Program-made: the position numbers and the translations under genes | NCBI RefSeq assembly: GCF_022647665.1 | Contig: NZ_CP071872.1 | Coordinates: 124,001-188,000 of the forward strand | Length of the DNA: 64,000 nucleotides | Reading direction: 5' to 3' | Source of the DNA: Streptomyces formicae | Lineage (GTDB): Bacteria > Actinomycetota > Actinomycetes > Streptomycetales > Streptomycetaceae | In this document: in pieces, positions 18,862-26,942 of the stretch | Layout of the letters: every line of letters starts with the position of its first letter | How positions within the stretch are numbered: the first letter of the stretch is position 1 | The notes under the pieces: model-generated | Told to the model about the DNA's origin: nothing | Database searches by the model: none | Seen by the model: only the letters and a program-made list of their open reading frames with translations

Positions 18862-18909
18862 GGGTGGCCGCTCCTCTTTCGGGTGGCTACGCGCGGTAAC
18901 GCTTGACGG

Positions 18910-18955
18910 CTTACAGCGTAAGTGCTTCGCTCATGGCTCGTACTTACGGTGTAAG
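18910..18955. promoter_or_regulatory. Paired TetR operator candidates
   Basis: CTTACAGCGTAAG (18910-18922) and CTTACGGTGTAAG (18943-18955) are both perfect 5-bp-arm palindromes of identical design, centred 33 bp apart, about three helical turns. They lie between the divergent TetR and metallo-hydrolase genes. Confidence 0.75.
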
Positions 18956-19068
18956 TGGCACAACTGCGGTGGAGGCAAGGTGAAATGTGGCCATCCACGT
19001 CAGCACAGCCACCATCCTCTCCCAGCCCGGCCTCCCGCCGGGTCTCCCCCTGGCAGCAGGAGGTACAG

Positions 19069-19902
19069 ATGTCTGTGCGTACCACCCCCGTTCCCCAGCG
19101 GCGCTCCCGCGCGGCCCGTACGATCCACCATCTCGACTGCGCGCCCCTGCGCCCCATCGGCGCCGCCCCGCTCGTCTCGCACTGCCTGCTGATCCCGACC
19201 GGCAGCGGACTCGGCCTCGTCGGCACGGGGCTGGGCGCCGCGGAGGTCTCCGACCCGCGGCGGCTCGGCGCGCTGTTCCGCCACACGATGCGGCCCGAGC
19301 TCGATCTCTCCCGTACGGCCGTGCACCAGGTGCGGGCGCTCGGCTACGACCCGTACGACGTCACCGATATCGTGATCACCCACCTCGATCTCGACCACGC
19401 GGGCGGCATCGCCGACTTTCCGCAGGCCAGGGTGCATGTGATGGCCGATGAGTACCGCTCGGCGATGCGCCGCGACACCCGGCTCGAAGTGAACCGCTAC
19501 CTCCCCGCGCTGTGGGCGCACGGCGTCGACTGGGTCGTCCACGACACCGCCGACTCCGACTGGTTCGGCTTCCCCGCGGCCCGGGTGCTGCGCGCGCCCG
19601 ACGTCCTGCTGGTGCCGCTGCCGGGCCACACCCGCGGCCACAGCGCGGTCGCCGTCCAGGAGCCGGACCGCTGGCTGCTGCACGCGGGCGACGCGTACTA
19701 CTTCCACGGCGAGGTCGATCTGCGCCGCCCCCGCTGCCCCCGCCCCCTCGCGCTCCACCAGCGGCTCGTCGCGGACGACCACGAACTGCGGCTGAGTCAG
19801 CTGGAACGGCTGATGGAGCTGCGCAGGGCCCATCCGCGGCTGGTCCGTGTCTTCTCGTCGCACGACGCGCACGAGTTCGACCTGCTGGCGAACGGCGAAT
19901 AG
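19069..19902 (+). CDS. Metallo-beta-lactamase-fold hydrolase
   Basis: A 277-residue enzyme. ATG 19069 has a textbook AGGAGGT upstream. The zinc-binding signature THLDLDHAGG (HxHxDH) lies near residue 100, followed by PLPGHTRGH, LHAGDAYY and a C-terminal FSSHDAHEF, the set seen in AHL-lactonase-like and glyoxalase-II-like hydrolases. Probably hydrolyses a lactone or thioester; substrate unknown. It is likely induced by the ligand of the divergent TetR. Confidence 0.88.
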   Translation: MSVRTTPVPQRRSRAARTIHHLDCAPLRPIGAAPLVSHCLLIPTGSGLGLVGTGLGAAEVSDPRRLGALFRHTMRPELDLSRTAVHQVRALGYDPYDVTDIVITHLDLDHAGGIADFPQARVHVMADEYRSAMRRDTRLEVNRYLPALWAHGVDWVVHDTADSDWFGFPAARVLRAPDVLLVPLPGHTRGHSAVAVQEPDRWLLHAGDAYYFHGEVDLRRPRCPRPLALHQRLVADDHELRLSQLERLMELRRAHPRLVRVFSSHDAHEFDLLANGE

Positions 19903-19930
19903 CGGTCCCGCCCTTACCCCCCCGCGTGAG

Positions 19931-20362
19931 TCATGCCTTGGCGGCGGTCCTGTCCGTCGCCAGGGCCCAGATCACGAAGACCGAGATGGCCATCGAGAAG
20001 ATCGCCCAGACCGGCTGGTACGGCAGGAACAGGAACTGGGCGACGATGTTGAGCGCCGCCAGCGCGATACCGGCGACCCGGGCCCATTCGGCGTCCTTGA
20101 GGATTCCCCAGCCCGTGATGACGAGGATGATCCCGAGGATCAGATGGATCCAGCCCCAGCCGGTGAGGCTGAAGGAGAAGACGTAGTCGCCGATGCGGGT
20201 GTAGACGTCGTCCTCCGCGATGGCGGCGATGCCCTCGATGATGTCCATGATTCCGACGACGGTCATCAGGACGCCGGCGAAGAGCGTGCCGCCTGCCGAC
20301 CAGGCGTCGGTGCTCGTGCCGGTCCGATGGCCCGGGCTGCGCGGTGCTGTGTTCTGGCTCAT
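19931..20362 (-). CDS. Small four-helix membrane protein (DUF7144-like)
   Basis: A 143-residue protein starting at ATG 20362. It has four hydrophobic segments with the pattern GVLMTVVGIMDIIEGIAAI, YVFSFSLTGWGWIHLILGII and FLPYQPVWAIFSMAISVFVIWAL. This matches a widespread actinobacterial family of uncharacterised membrane proteins often annotated DUF7144. Function unknown. Confidence 0.8.
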   Translation of the reverse strand: MSQNTAPRSPGHRTGTSTDAWSAGGTLFAGVLMTVVGIMDIIEGIAAIAEDDVYTRIGDYVFSFSLTGWGWIHLILGIILVITGWGILKDAEWARVAGIALAALNIVAQFLFLPYQPVWAIFSMAISVFVIWALATDRTAAKA

Positions 20363-20440
20363 GGGGTCATCGTGCGGCGCGGGTGCACGCCCGGCATGTC
20401 GGCTGGGCCGTTCGGGGGACGGGCACGGCGGCGCCGCACC

Positions 20441-20500
20441 GCCTGACCCGGCGTGATCCGGCCTGCCCCGGCGTGATCCGGCCTGATCCGGCCTGATCCA
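20441..20500. repeat. Six-copy 10-bp tandem repeat
   Basis: Six head-to-tail 10-mers, consensus GCCTGATCCG, with GCGTGATCCG variants in the second and fourth copies. Located between the divergent genes at 20362 and 20570. Confidence 0.85.
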
Positions 20501-20569
20501 CTTGCCGCGTACGCCGTACGGGTGTCCGCTGGTGGGTGGAGTAGTGGATGGAGCGGAAGGAGCTCTGCC

Positions 20570-20947
20570 ATGGCTACGCACGCTGCGGTGCCGGTCCACC
20601 GGCACGGCGCCCTGGGGTGGGTGGTGCCCCTCACCATCGGCGCGCTGTACGGCCTCTACACATCGTTCATGACACGCGAGGACGGGGCGTCCGCCGGCGC
20701 GCAGTTCGCGGTCGGGATCGTCTCCGCCGCCGTGATGGCGGGGCTGTGCTACGCCGTGGGCCGTTTCCAGCACGCGATGCCGCGCGAGGTGCGCGCGGCG
20801 GCGTACGCGGTGCTCATGGGCTGCGCGGTCGGCTATCTGTACAGCCTGAGCGGCCGGAGCGTGCTCACCGTGACCGTGCTGGCGCTGGCCCTCGCGGCCG
20901 CGACGTTCATCGTCACCTTCTACTACTACTACACGCACGAGGACTGA
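20570..20947 (+). CDS. Small membrane protein, unknown function
   Basis: A 125-residue protein starting at ATG 20570 with GGAAGGAG about 9 bases upstream. Four hydrophobic segments (VVPLTIGALYGLYTSFM; FAVGIVSAAVMAGLCYAVG; AYAVLMGCAVGYLYSL; VTVLALALAAATFIVTFYYYY) end in THED. Not recognised beyond being a conserved-looking Streptomyces integral membrane protein. A strong hairpin follows, so it is transcribed alone. Confidence 0.75.
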   Translation: MATHAAVPVHRHGALGWVVPLTIGALYGLYTSFMTREDGASAGAQFAVGIVSAAVMAGLCYAVGRFQHAMPREVRAAAYAVLMGCAVGYLYSLSGRSVLTVTVLALALAAATFIVTFYYYYTHED

Positions 20948-20982
20948 CGTATCGCCGTACCTCGTCCACCCACCCCGTGCCG

Positions 20983-21020
20983 CCGCGCGGCCACCGGACA
21001 CATTTCCGGTGGCCGCGCGG
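20983..21020 (+). terminator. Perfect hairpin before the ABC exporter operon
   Basis: 16-bp perfect inverted repeat, arms CCGCGCGGCCACCGGA and TCCGGTGGCCGCGCGG, 6-base loop. Confidence 0.85.
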
Positions 21021-21107
21021 TGAGTTTGTGCCACGGTGGCGGTCTGCACTCCAGCGCTTCCGCGAGGAACGAAGGAACCGAGGACCGAAGGACCGAGGGA
21101 ACCGAGG

Positions 21108-22178
21108 ATGAGTACAGAACTGGCCATCGAGACAACCGGCCTGGTGAAGGTGTTCGGCGAGAACCGCGCGGTCGACGGCGTCGACCTGCGCGTCCCCGCC
21201 GGCACCGTCTACGGCCTCCTGGGCCCGAACGGCGCGGGCAAGACGACCACGGTGAAGGTGCTGGCCACACTGCTGAGACCGGACGGCGGTGAGGCGAAGG
21301 TCTTCGGCAGGGACGTGCTCGCGGACGCCGACGCGGTACGCAGCCGGGTCAGCCTCACCGGACAGTACGCCTCCGTGGACGAGGATCTGACCGGCACCGA
21401 GAACCTGCTCCTGCTCGCCAGGCTGCTCGGCCACGGCAAACCCGCCGCCCGGGAGCGGGCCGCGCAGCTGCTCGACGCCTTCGGGCTGTCGGAGGCGGCC
21501 GGCCGCCAGGTGAAGAGCTATTCGGGCGGGATGCGGCGCCGTATCGACATCGCCGCGTCCATTCTCAACACACCCGATCTGCTGTTCCTGGACGAGCCGA
21601 CGACCGGGCTCGACCCGCGCAGCCGCAACCAGGTGTGGGACATCGTGCGGGCCGTCGTCGCCCAGGGCACGACGGTGCTGCTGACCACGCAGTACCTGGA
21701 CGAGGCCGACCAACTGGCCTCCCGGATCGCCGTCATCGACCACGGCCGGGTGATCGCCGAGGGCACCAAGGGCGAGCTGAAGGCGTCCGTCGGCTCGGGC
21801 GCGGTCCATCTGCGGCTGCGCGACGCCGAGCAGCGGCCGGAGGCCGAACGGATCCTCGCGCTCGCCCTGAACGCCACGGTCCAGCTCGACGCCGACCCGG
21901 TCGCCCTGACGGCCCGCGTCAACGGCTACGGCACCGAACTGGGCGCCGCCGAGCAGGCCGCCCGGGCGCTGTCCGAGCTGGCCAGGGCCGGCATCACCGT
22001 CGACAACTTCGCGCTCGGCCAGCCCAGCCTGGACGAGGCCTTTCTCGCGCTGACAAGCGCGCCTGACAAGCACAGCCTCGCCCTCACCGGCGCCAAGGGC
22101 AACAGCAACGGCAACAGCAACGGCAACTCGAGCGGGAACGGGAACGGAACGGCCGAGCAGAAGGAGACCGCCGCATGA
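21108..22178 (+). CDS. ABC exporter ATP-binding protein (DrrA-like)
   Basis: A 356-residue ATPase of the daunorubicin-resistance type. Walker [11 protein letters not shown] (about 40), Q-loop [12 protein letters not shown], signature SYSGGMRRR, Walker [13 protein letters not shown] and the H-switch equivalent TTQYLDEAD are all present, with a C-terminal extension typical of DrrA. The last ~35 residues hold an Asn-Gly-Ser repeat (NSNGNSNGN). The upstream region is a purine-rich repeat of CGAGG/GAAGGA. It overlaps the permease by ATGA and should power drug or lipid-like substrate export. Confidence 0.92.
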   Translation: MSTELAIETTGLVKVFGENRAVDGVDLRVPAGTVYGLLGPNGAGKTTTVKVLATLLRPDGGEAKVFGRDVLADADAVRSRVSLTGQYASVDEDLTGTENLLLLARLLGHGKPAARERAAQLLDAFGLSEAAGRQVKSYSGGMRRRIDIAASILNTPDLLFLDEPTTGLDPRSRNQVWDIVRAVVAQGTTVLLTTQYLDEADQLASRIAVIDHGRVIAEGTKGELKASVGSGAVHLRLRDAEQRPEAERILALALNATVQLDADPVALTARVNGYGTELGAAEQAARALSELARAGITVDNFALGQPSLDEAFLALTSAPDKHSLALTGAKGNSNGNSNGNSSGNGNGTAEQKETAA

Positions 22179-23029
22179 GCACCGTCGCCACCAAGGAGAC
22201 CGAGGACCGCTCCTTCACCGCCCCGAGGGCCGAGGACCTGGCCGCCCTCCTCGTCGCCAAGGACCGCCCGCCGCGGCCCAGCGCCCTCTCGGCGTCCCTG
22301 ACCTTCGGCTGGCGCGCCATGCTCAAGATCAAGCACGTGCCGGAGCAGCTCTTCGACGTGACGGCGTTCCCGGTCATGATGGTGCTGATGTACACGTACC
22401 TCTTCGGAGGGGCGCTGGCCGGCTCGGTCGACGCGTACATCCAGTTCCTGCTGCCGGGCATCCTCGTGATGAGCGTCGTGATGATCACGATGTACACGGG
22501 CGTCGCCATCAACACCGACATCGACAAGGGCGTCTTCGACCGCTTCCGCACGCTGCCGATCTGGCGGCCCGCGCCGATGGTCGGCTATCTGCTCGGCGAT
22601 GTCGTCCGCTACTTCATCGCCTCCGTGGTGATGCTGACGGTCGGTGTCGTCATCGGCTACCGCCCGGACGGCGGCGCGACCGGGATCCTGCTCGGGATCG
22701 CGCTGCTGATGCTGTTCTCGTTCGCCTTCTCGTGGATCTGGACGATGTTCGGTCTGATGCTGCGCAGCGAGAAGTCGGTGATGGGCGTCAGCATGATGGT
22801 GATCTTCCCGCTGACCTTCCTGAGCAACGTCTTCGTCGACCCGAGGACGATGCCGGGCTGGCTCCAGGCGTTCGTCAACAACAGCCCGGTCACTCATCTG
22901 GCCACGGCCGTGCGCGAGTTGATGGCGGGCAGCTGGCCCGCCGCCGACTTCGCCTGGACGCTGGGCTGGTCGGCGGCGTTCGTCCTCGTCTTCGGTGCGG
23001 TCACGATGCGGCTCTACAACCGCAAGTGA
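22175..23029 (+). CDS. ABC exporter permease (DrrB-like)
   Basis: A 284-residue ABC-2 type permease with about six hydrophobic segments. A cytoplasmic N-terminus is followed by [17 protein letters not shown], and the ABC-2 signature region [19 protein letters not shown] and [23 protein letters not shown]. This matches the DrrB membrane partner exactly. The 4-base overlap with the ATPase indicates one operon. Confidence 0.92.
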   Translation: MSTVATKETEDRSFTAPRAEDLAALLVAKDRPPRPSALSASLTFGWRAMLKIKHVPEQLFDVTAFPVMMVLMYTYLFGGALAGSVDAYIQFLLPGILVMSVVMITMYTGVAINTDIDKGVFDRFRTLPIWRPAPMVGYLLGDVVRYFIASVVMLTVGVVIGYRPDGGATGILLGIALLMLFSFAFSWIWTMFGLMLRSEKSVMGVSMMVIFPLTFLSNVFVDPRTMPGWLQAFVNNSPVTHLATAVRELMAGSWPAADFAWTLGWSAAFVLVFGAVTMRLYNRK

Positions 23030-23056
23030 GGAACGGCGCGGGCGCTGCCGAGGGGA

Positions 23057-23683
23057 TCAGTCGAAGCGGAGGTCGGCCAACTGCCCCTCGAACTCGGCGA
23101 TCTCGTCGGTCTCCCCCGCCTCACCGGCCGGCCGGGCCGCCATCAGCCCGGCCAGCTCGGTGCCCGCGCGGTCGATGCGGGAGGGCAGGCCCTCGGTGTA
23201 CTCGTCGCCGCTCGCGCCCCAGTCCTCCGACGCCGCGTAGACGGCGGTCGGGACGACCAGCGCCCGCAGATAGGCGAAGAGCGGCCGCAGCGCGTGGTCG
23301 AGGACCAGGGAGTGGCGGGCGGTGCCGCCGGTCGCCGCGATCAGGACCGGCTTGCCGGTCAGTGCGTCCGGGGAGATCAGGTCGAAGAACGACTTGAACA
23401 GTCCGCTGTACGAGGCCGTGAAGACGGGCGTCACGGCGATCAGCCCGTCCGCCCGCGTCATGGCCTCGACCGCGGCGGCCAGCGCGGGCGGCGGGAAGCC
23501 GGTCACCAGGTTGTTGGCGATGGGCACGGCCAGGTCGCGCAGTTCGACGACCTCGACCTCCACCTTGCGGTCGCGCTCGGCGAGTTCGCCGCGTACCGCC
23601 TCCGCCAGCCGGTCGGCGAGCAGCCGGGTCGACGACGGGCTGCTCAGCCCGGCCGACACGGCGACGAGCCTCAGCTGCTCCAT
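23057..23683 (-). CDS. NAD(P)H-dependent FMN reductase (CE1759-type)
   Basis: A 208-residue flavodoxin-fold protein. The phosphate loop AGLSSPSSTRLLAD near the N-terminus, VTPVFTASYSGLFKSFFDL and ATGGTARH match NADPH-dependent FMN reductases of the CE1759 group. It supplies reduced FMN to the adjacent luciferase-like monooxygenase, 2 bases upstream on the same strand. Confidence 0.88.
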   Translation of the reverse strand: MEQLRLVAVSAGLSSPSSTRLLADRLAEAVRGELAERDRKVEVEVVELRDLAVPIANNLVTGFPPPALAAAVEAMTRADGLIAVTPVFTASYSGLFKSFFDLISPDALTGKPVLIAATGGTARHSLVLDHALRPLFAYLRALVVPTAVYAASEDWGASGDEYTEGLPSRIDRAGTELAGLMAARPAGEAGETDEIAEFEGQLADLRFD

Positions 23684-23685
23684 GG

Positions 23686-24774
23686 TCAGTTCTCCTCGGT
23701 CGTGTTGCGGGCGGCGGCGACGGCCGGGTGGACGGGCGCGTCGGGGACCCCGGCGGGCCGCAGGTTCGCGAACTCCTTGCGCAGCACCGGGACGACCTCC
23801 TCGCCGAGGATGTCGAGCTGCTCCAGCACGGTCTTGAGCGGCAGGCCCGCGTGGTCCATCAGGAACAACTGGCGCTGGTAGTCGCCCACGACCTCACGGA
23901 AGCCCAGCGTCCGTTCGATCACCTGCTGCGGGGAGCCGACGGTCAGCGGGGTCTGCTCGGTGAAGTCCTCCAGCGAAGGGCCGTGTCCGTAGACGGGCGC
24001 GTTGTCGAAGTACGGGCGGAACTCCCTGACCGCGTCCTGCGAGTTCTTCCGCATGAACACCTGGCCACCGAGGCCGACGATCGCCTGCTCCGGTGTGCCG
24101 TGCCCGTAGTGCGCGTACCGCTTGCGGTACAGGGCGACCATCCGCCGGGTGTGCTCCGCCGGCCAGAAGATGTTGTTGTGGAAGAAGCCGTCGCCGTAGT
24201 ACGCGGCCTGCTCGGCGATCTCCGGCGAGCGGATGGACCCGTGCCAGACGAACGGCGGAACGCCGTCCAGCGGCCGCGGCGTGGAGGTGAAGCCCTGCAG
24301 CGCCGTGCGGAACTTGCCCTCCCAGTCCACGACGTCCTCCCTCCACAGCTTGTGGAGAAGAGAGTAGTTCTCGATGGCGAGCGGGATGCCCTGACGGATG
24401 TCCTGGCCGAACCACGGGTAGACCGGGCCGGTGTTGCCGCGGCCCATCATCAGGTCGACGCGTCCGTCCGCGAGGTGCTGGAGCATCGCGTAGTCCTCGG
24501 CGATCTTCACCGGGTCGTTGGTGGTGATCAGCGTCGTGGACGTGGACAGGATCAGGTTCTCGGTGCGCGCCGCGATGTGCCCGAGCATCGTCGTCGGCGA
24601 CGACGGCACGAACGGCGGGTTGTGGTGCTCGCCGGTCGCGAAGACGTCCAGGCCGACCTCCTCGGCCTTCAGCGCGATGGCGACCATCGCCTTGATCCGT
24701 TCGTGCTCGGTCGGGGTGCGGCCGTTGGTCGGATCGGTGGTCACATCGCCGACGGTGAAGATCCCGAACTGCAT
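23686..24774 (-). CDS. FMN-dependent luciferase-like monooxygenase (CE1758-type)
   Basis: A 362-residue LLM-class flavoprotein with a TIM-barrel pattern: MQFGIFTVGDVTTD start, DVFATGEHHNPPF, and later LDGVPPFVWHGSIRSPE. This pairing with a dedicated FMN reductase is the CE1758/CE1759 two-component system named from Corynebacterium efficiens. Substrate unknown. Translational coupling to the reductase is very likely (2-base gap). A partial palindrome lies just upstream of the start. Confidence 0.88.
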   Translation of the reverse strand: MQFGIFTVGDVTTDPTNGRTPTEHERIKAMVAIALKAEEVGLDVFATGEHHNPPFVPSSPTTMLGHIAARTENLILSTSTTLITTNDPVKIAEDYAMLQHLADGRVDLMMGRGNTGPVYPWFGQDIRQGIPLAIENYSLLHKLWREDVVDWEGKFRTALQGFTSTPRPLDGVPPFVWHGSIRSPEIAEQAAYYGDGFFHNNIFWPAEHTRRMVALYRKRYAHYGHGTPEQAIVGLGGQVFMRKNSQDAVREFRPYFDNAPVYGHGPSLEDFTEQTPLTVGSPQQVIERTLGFREVVGDYQRQLFLMDHAGLPLKTVLEQLDILGEEVVPVLRKEFANLRPAGVPDAPVHPAVAAARNTTEEN

Positions 24775-24801
24775 CGCGCTCGCCTCCAGGGGGGTCCAGT
24801 T

Positions 24802-24817
24802 GGTTGAATCTTAAACC
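24802..24817. promoter_or_regulatory. Near-palindrome upstream of the monooxygenase
   Basis: GGTTGAATCTTAAACC, an imperfect 16-bp dyad 28 bases before the monooxygenase start. Possible operator. Confidence 0.35.
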
Positions 24818-24895
24818 GCCTGCTGGAACCGGCGCGGCCCCGGGTCTATTCCGCCGTACTCTGGAGCGACGTGTCCGGACGCACAGGAGGCCGTG

Positions 24896-25024
24896 GTGAG
24901 CGAGAGCGAGCGCTGGAAGGAGCGTGGCGTCGCCCTGCGCGTCTTCGTCTACGTCTTCGCGACGCACCTCTTCGCGGGCTTCGTGTACCTGCTCTTCTAC
25001 GTGGGCGAGCACGCCCAGAAGTGA
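24896..25024 (+). CDS. DUF6126-like 42-residue membrane protein
   Basis: A short gene starting at GTG 24896 with ACAGGAGG just upstream. The product MSESERWKERGVALRVFVY... has a charged N-terminus, one 20-residue hydrophobic segment (VFVYVFATHLFAGFVYLLFY) and a tail GEHAQK. This is the layout of the tiny actinobacterial DUF6126 family. Its stop abuts the convergent antiporter stop. Function unknown. Confidence 0.75.
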   Translation: MSESERWKERGVALRVFVYVFATHLFAGFVYLLFYVGEHAQK

Positions 25025-26263
25025 TCAACCGCCCCGGGGCGGGGACGCCAGTTCCTCGGGCGCCGACTCCCGCTCGGCGCGGCCCGGCGGCTGCGGCCCG
25101 TGCCGGAGCCTGAGCCGGTACTGGACGTGACGCACGGCAGGCTCGGTGAAGCGGGCCGTGAGCGGTCCCAGGATCACCAGGATCAGGACGTACGCCGTGG
25201 CGAGCGGCCCGATACGGGGCTCCGTGGCCACCGCCAGACCCGCGATGACGATCGAGAACTCGCCGCGGGCGACGAGCGCGCCGCCCGCCCGGAGCCGGCC
25301 GCGCGGCCCGACACCGGCGCGGCGGGCCGCGTACCAGCCGGTGGCGATCTTGGTGAGCGCGGTGGCGAGGGCCAGCAGGAGCGCGGGGGCGAGGACCGGC
25401 GGGATCGCCGCGGGGTCGGTCGACAGCCCGAAGAAGACGAAGAAGACCGCGGCGAAGAGGTCCCGCAGCGGCGCGAGCAGCCGCCGGGCGCCCTCCGCGA
25501 CCTCGCCGGAGAGCGCGATGCCGACGAGGAAGGCGCCGACCGCCGCCGAGACCTGGAGCTGCTGGGCCACGCCGGCGACCAGGAGGGTGAGGCCGAGGAC
25601 GACGAGGAGCAGCATCTCCGGGTTGTCGGACGAGACGGCCCGGCTGAGGATCCGGCCGTGCCGGATGGCGAGATAGAGGACGACGAAGACGGCGCCGAGG
25701 GCGATGACCAGCGTGATGCTGCCGCCCGCGAGGCCCAGCCCGGCCAGCAGGGCGGTGAGCAGCGGCAGGTAGACGGCCATCGACAGGTCCTCGATGACGA
25801 GCACGCCGAGGATCACCGGTGTCTCGCGGTTGCCGAGCCGTCCCAGGTCGGTGAGGACCTTCGCGACCACGCCGGACGAGGAGATCCAGGTCACCCCGGC
25901 GAGCGCGACGGCGCCGACCGGCCCCCAGCCCAGCAGCAGCGCGGCGCCCGCGCCGGGGAGCGCGTTGAGGACGAAGTCGACGGCGCCGGACGGATACTGC
26001 GTGCGCAGGCTGGTGACCAGCTCGGACGCGCTGTACTCCAGGCCCAGCAGGAGCAGCAGCAGGATGACGCCGATCTCGGCGCCGACCGCGATGAAGTCCC
26101 CGCTGGCGCTGAGCGGCAGCAGCCCGCCCTGCCCGAAGGCGAGGCCGGCGAGGAGATAGAGCGGTATCGGGGAGAGCCCGACGCGTCCGGCGAACCGGCC
26201 GATCAGACCCAGCGTGAGGATGATGCCGCCGAGCTCGATCAGGAGGGTGGTGGTGCTGTGCAC
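25025..26263 (-). CDS. Cation/proton antiporter (KhtU/KefB-like CPA2)
   Basis: A 412-residue membrane protein with about 12 hydrophobic segments, starting at GTG 26263. GGIILTLGLIGRFAGRVGLSPIPLYLLAG and GVTWISSSGVVAKVLTDLGRLGNRETPVILGVLVIEDLSM, with the VIED acidic pair, are typical of the CPA2/KefB-KhtU family of K+ (or Na+)/H+ antiporters. The start lies 2 bases after the stop of the TrkA_C protein gene, its likely regulatory subunit. Confidence 0.88.
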   Translation of the reverse strand: MHSTTTLLIELGGIILTLGLIGRFAGRVGLSPIPLYLLAGLAFGQGGLLPLSASGDFIAVGAEIGVILLLLLLGLEYSASELVTSLRTQYPSGAVDFVLNALPGAGAALLLGWGPVGAVALAGVTWISSSGVVAKVLTDLGRLGNRETPVILGVLVIEDLSMAVYLPLLTALLAGLGLAGGSITLVIALGAVFVVLYLAIRHGRILSRAVSSDNPEMLLLVVLGLTLLVAGVAQQLQVSAAVGAFLVGIALSGEVAEGARRLLAPLRDLFAAVFFVFFGLSTDPAAIPPVLAPALLLALATALTKIATGWYAARRAGVGPRGRLRAGGALVARGEFSIVIAGLAVATEPRIGPLATAYVLILVILGPLTARFTEPAVRHVQYRLRLRHGPQPPGRAERESAPEELASPPRGG

Positions 26264-26265
26264 GC

Positions 26266-26817
26266 TCAGCCTCCCGCGTCGCCGGAGCCGGAGCCGGAGC
26301 CGGAGCCGTCGCCGTCGGCCTCGGCGTTGTCGACATCGGTTTCGGGTCCCGTTCCGGAGATGATCCCGGCGAGGCCGTCCACGCCCTCCCGGGTCCCGAC
26401 CGCCACGAGCGTGTCCCCGATCGCGAAGCGGAAGTCCGGCCCGGGCGACGGATGTGCGCTGGTCCGGCGCAGCACGGCGACGATCGAGGCGCCCGTCCGG
26501 GTGCGTGCCCGGGTCTCGCCGAGCCGCCGCCCCGCGTACGGGGAGCGGGCGGAGACCGGGATGCGCTCCGTGACCAGGTCGATCCCGTCGGTGCGTACGG
26601 CATCGATCGCGTCCGGGTGGATGAGGTGGGCGAGCGCCGCCGCCTCGTCGGGCGACAGCGGTACGGACGCGACGGACGCGTCCGGGTCGTCGGCAGCGTA
26701 GAAGCCGAGAAATCGGCGGCCGTCCTGGTGGACGACGACGGAGAGACGGCGTCCGCTCTCGGTGGTGAAGTCGTACTGCGTGCCGACGCCGGGGAGCGAA
26801 GTGCGCCGTGTGCCCAT
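26266..26817 (-). CDS. TrkA_C regulatory subunit of the antiporter (KhtT-like)
   Basis: A 183-residue soluble protein. The C-terminal RCK_C/TrkA_C domain (about 85-160) contains IPVSARSPYAGRRLGET and FRFAIGDTLVAVGTREGVDGL. The N-terminal part (FTTESGRRLSVVVHQDGRRFLGFY) matches KhtT, which gates KhtU antiporters in response to small ligands such as c-di-AMP. It ends in an acidic/Ser-Gly tail. Start at ATG 26817 has GGGAGGC upstream. Paired with the antiporter downstream. Confidence 0.85.
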   Translation of the reverse strand: MGTRRTSLPGVGTQYDFTTESGRRLSVVVHQDGRRFLGFYAADDPDASVASVPLSPDEAAALAHLIHPDAIDAVRTDGIDLVTERIPVSARSPYAGRRLGETRARTRTGASIVAVLRRTSAHPSPGPDFRFAIGDTLVAVGTREGVDGLAGIISGTGPETDVDNAEADGDGSGSGSGSGDAGG

Positions 26818-26844
26818 GGATGCCTCCCGGTACAGGAGTTGAGC

Positions 26845-26892
26845 GGTATGCCTTTAAATTACCATTACCTTTCCATTTCCCGATCTTGACCA
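26845..26892. other. AT-rich divergent promoter region
   Basis: A 45-base island with marked A/T content (TTTAAATTACCATTACC) between the KhtT-like gene and cobL. It probably holds the promoter for the antiporter operon; no exact consensus could be fixed. Confidence 0.35.
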
Positions 26893-26928
26893 TCGTCGGG
26901 GGGCGGCGGGCGGCGGAGCCCCGAACAG

Positions 26929-26934
26929 TAGAGT
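26929..26934 (+). promoter_or_regulatory. -10 element of a leaderless cobL transcript
   Basis: TAGAGT ends 8 bases before the GTG at 26943; there is no Shine-Dalgarno. Confidence 0.4.
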
Positions 26935-26942
26935 TCCGGTCC

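Noticed and set aside
20441..20500. CRISPR-like array
   Set aside because: Units are contiguous 10-mers with no spacers; no cas genes nearby.
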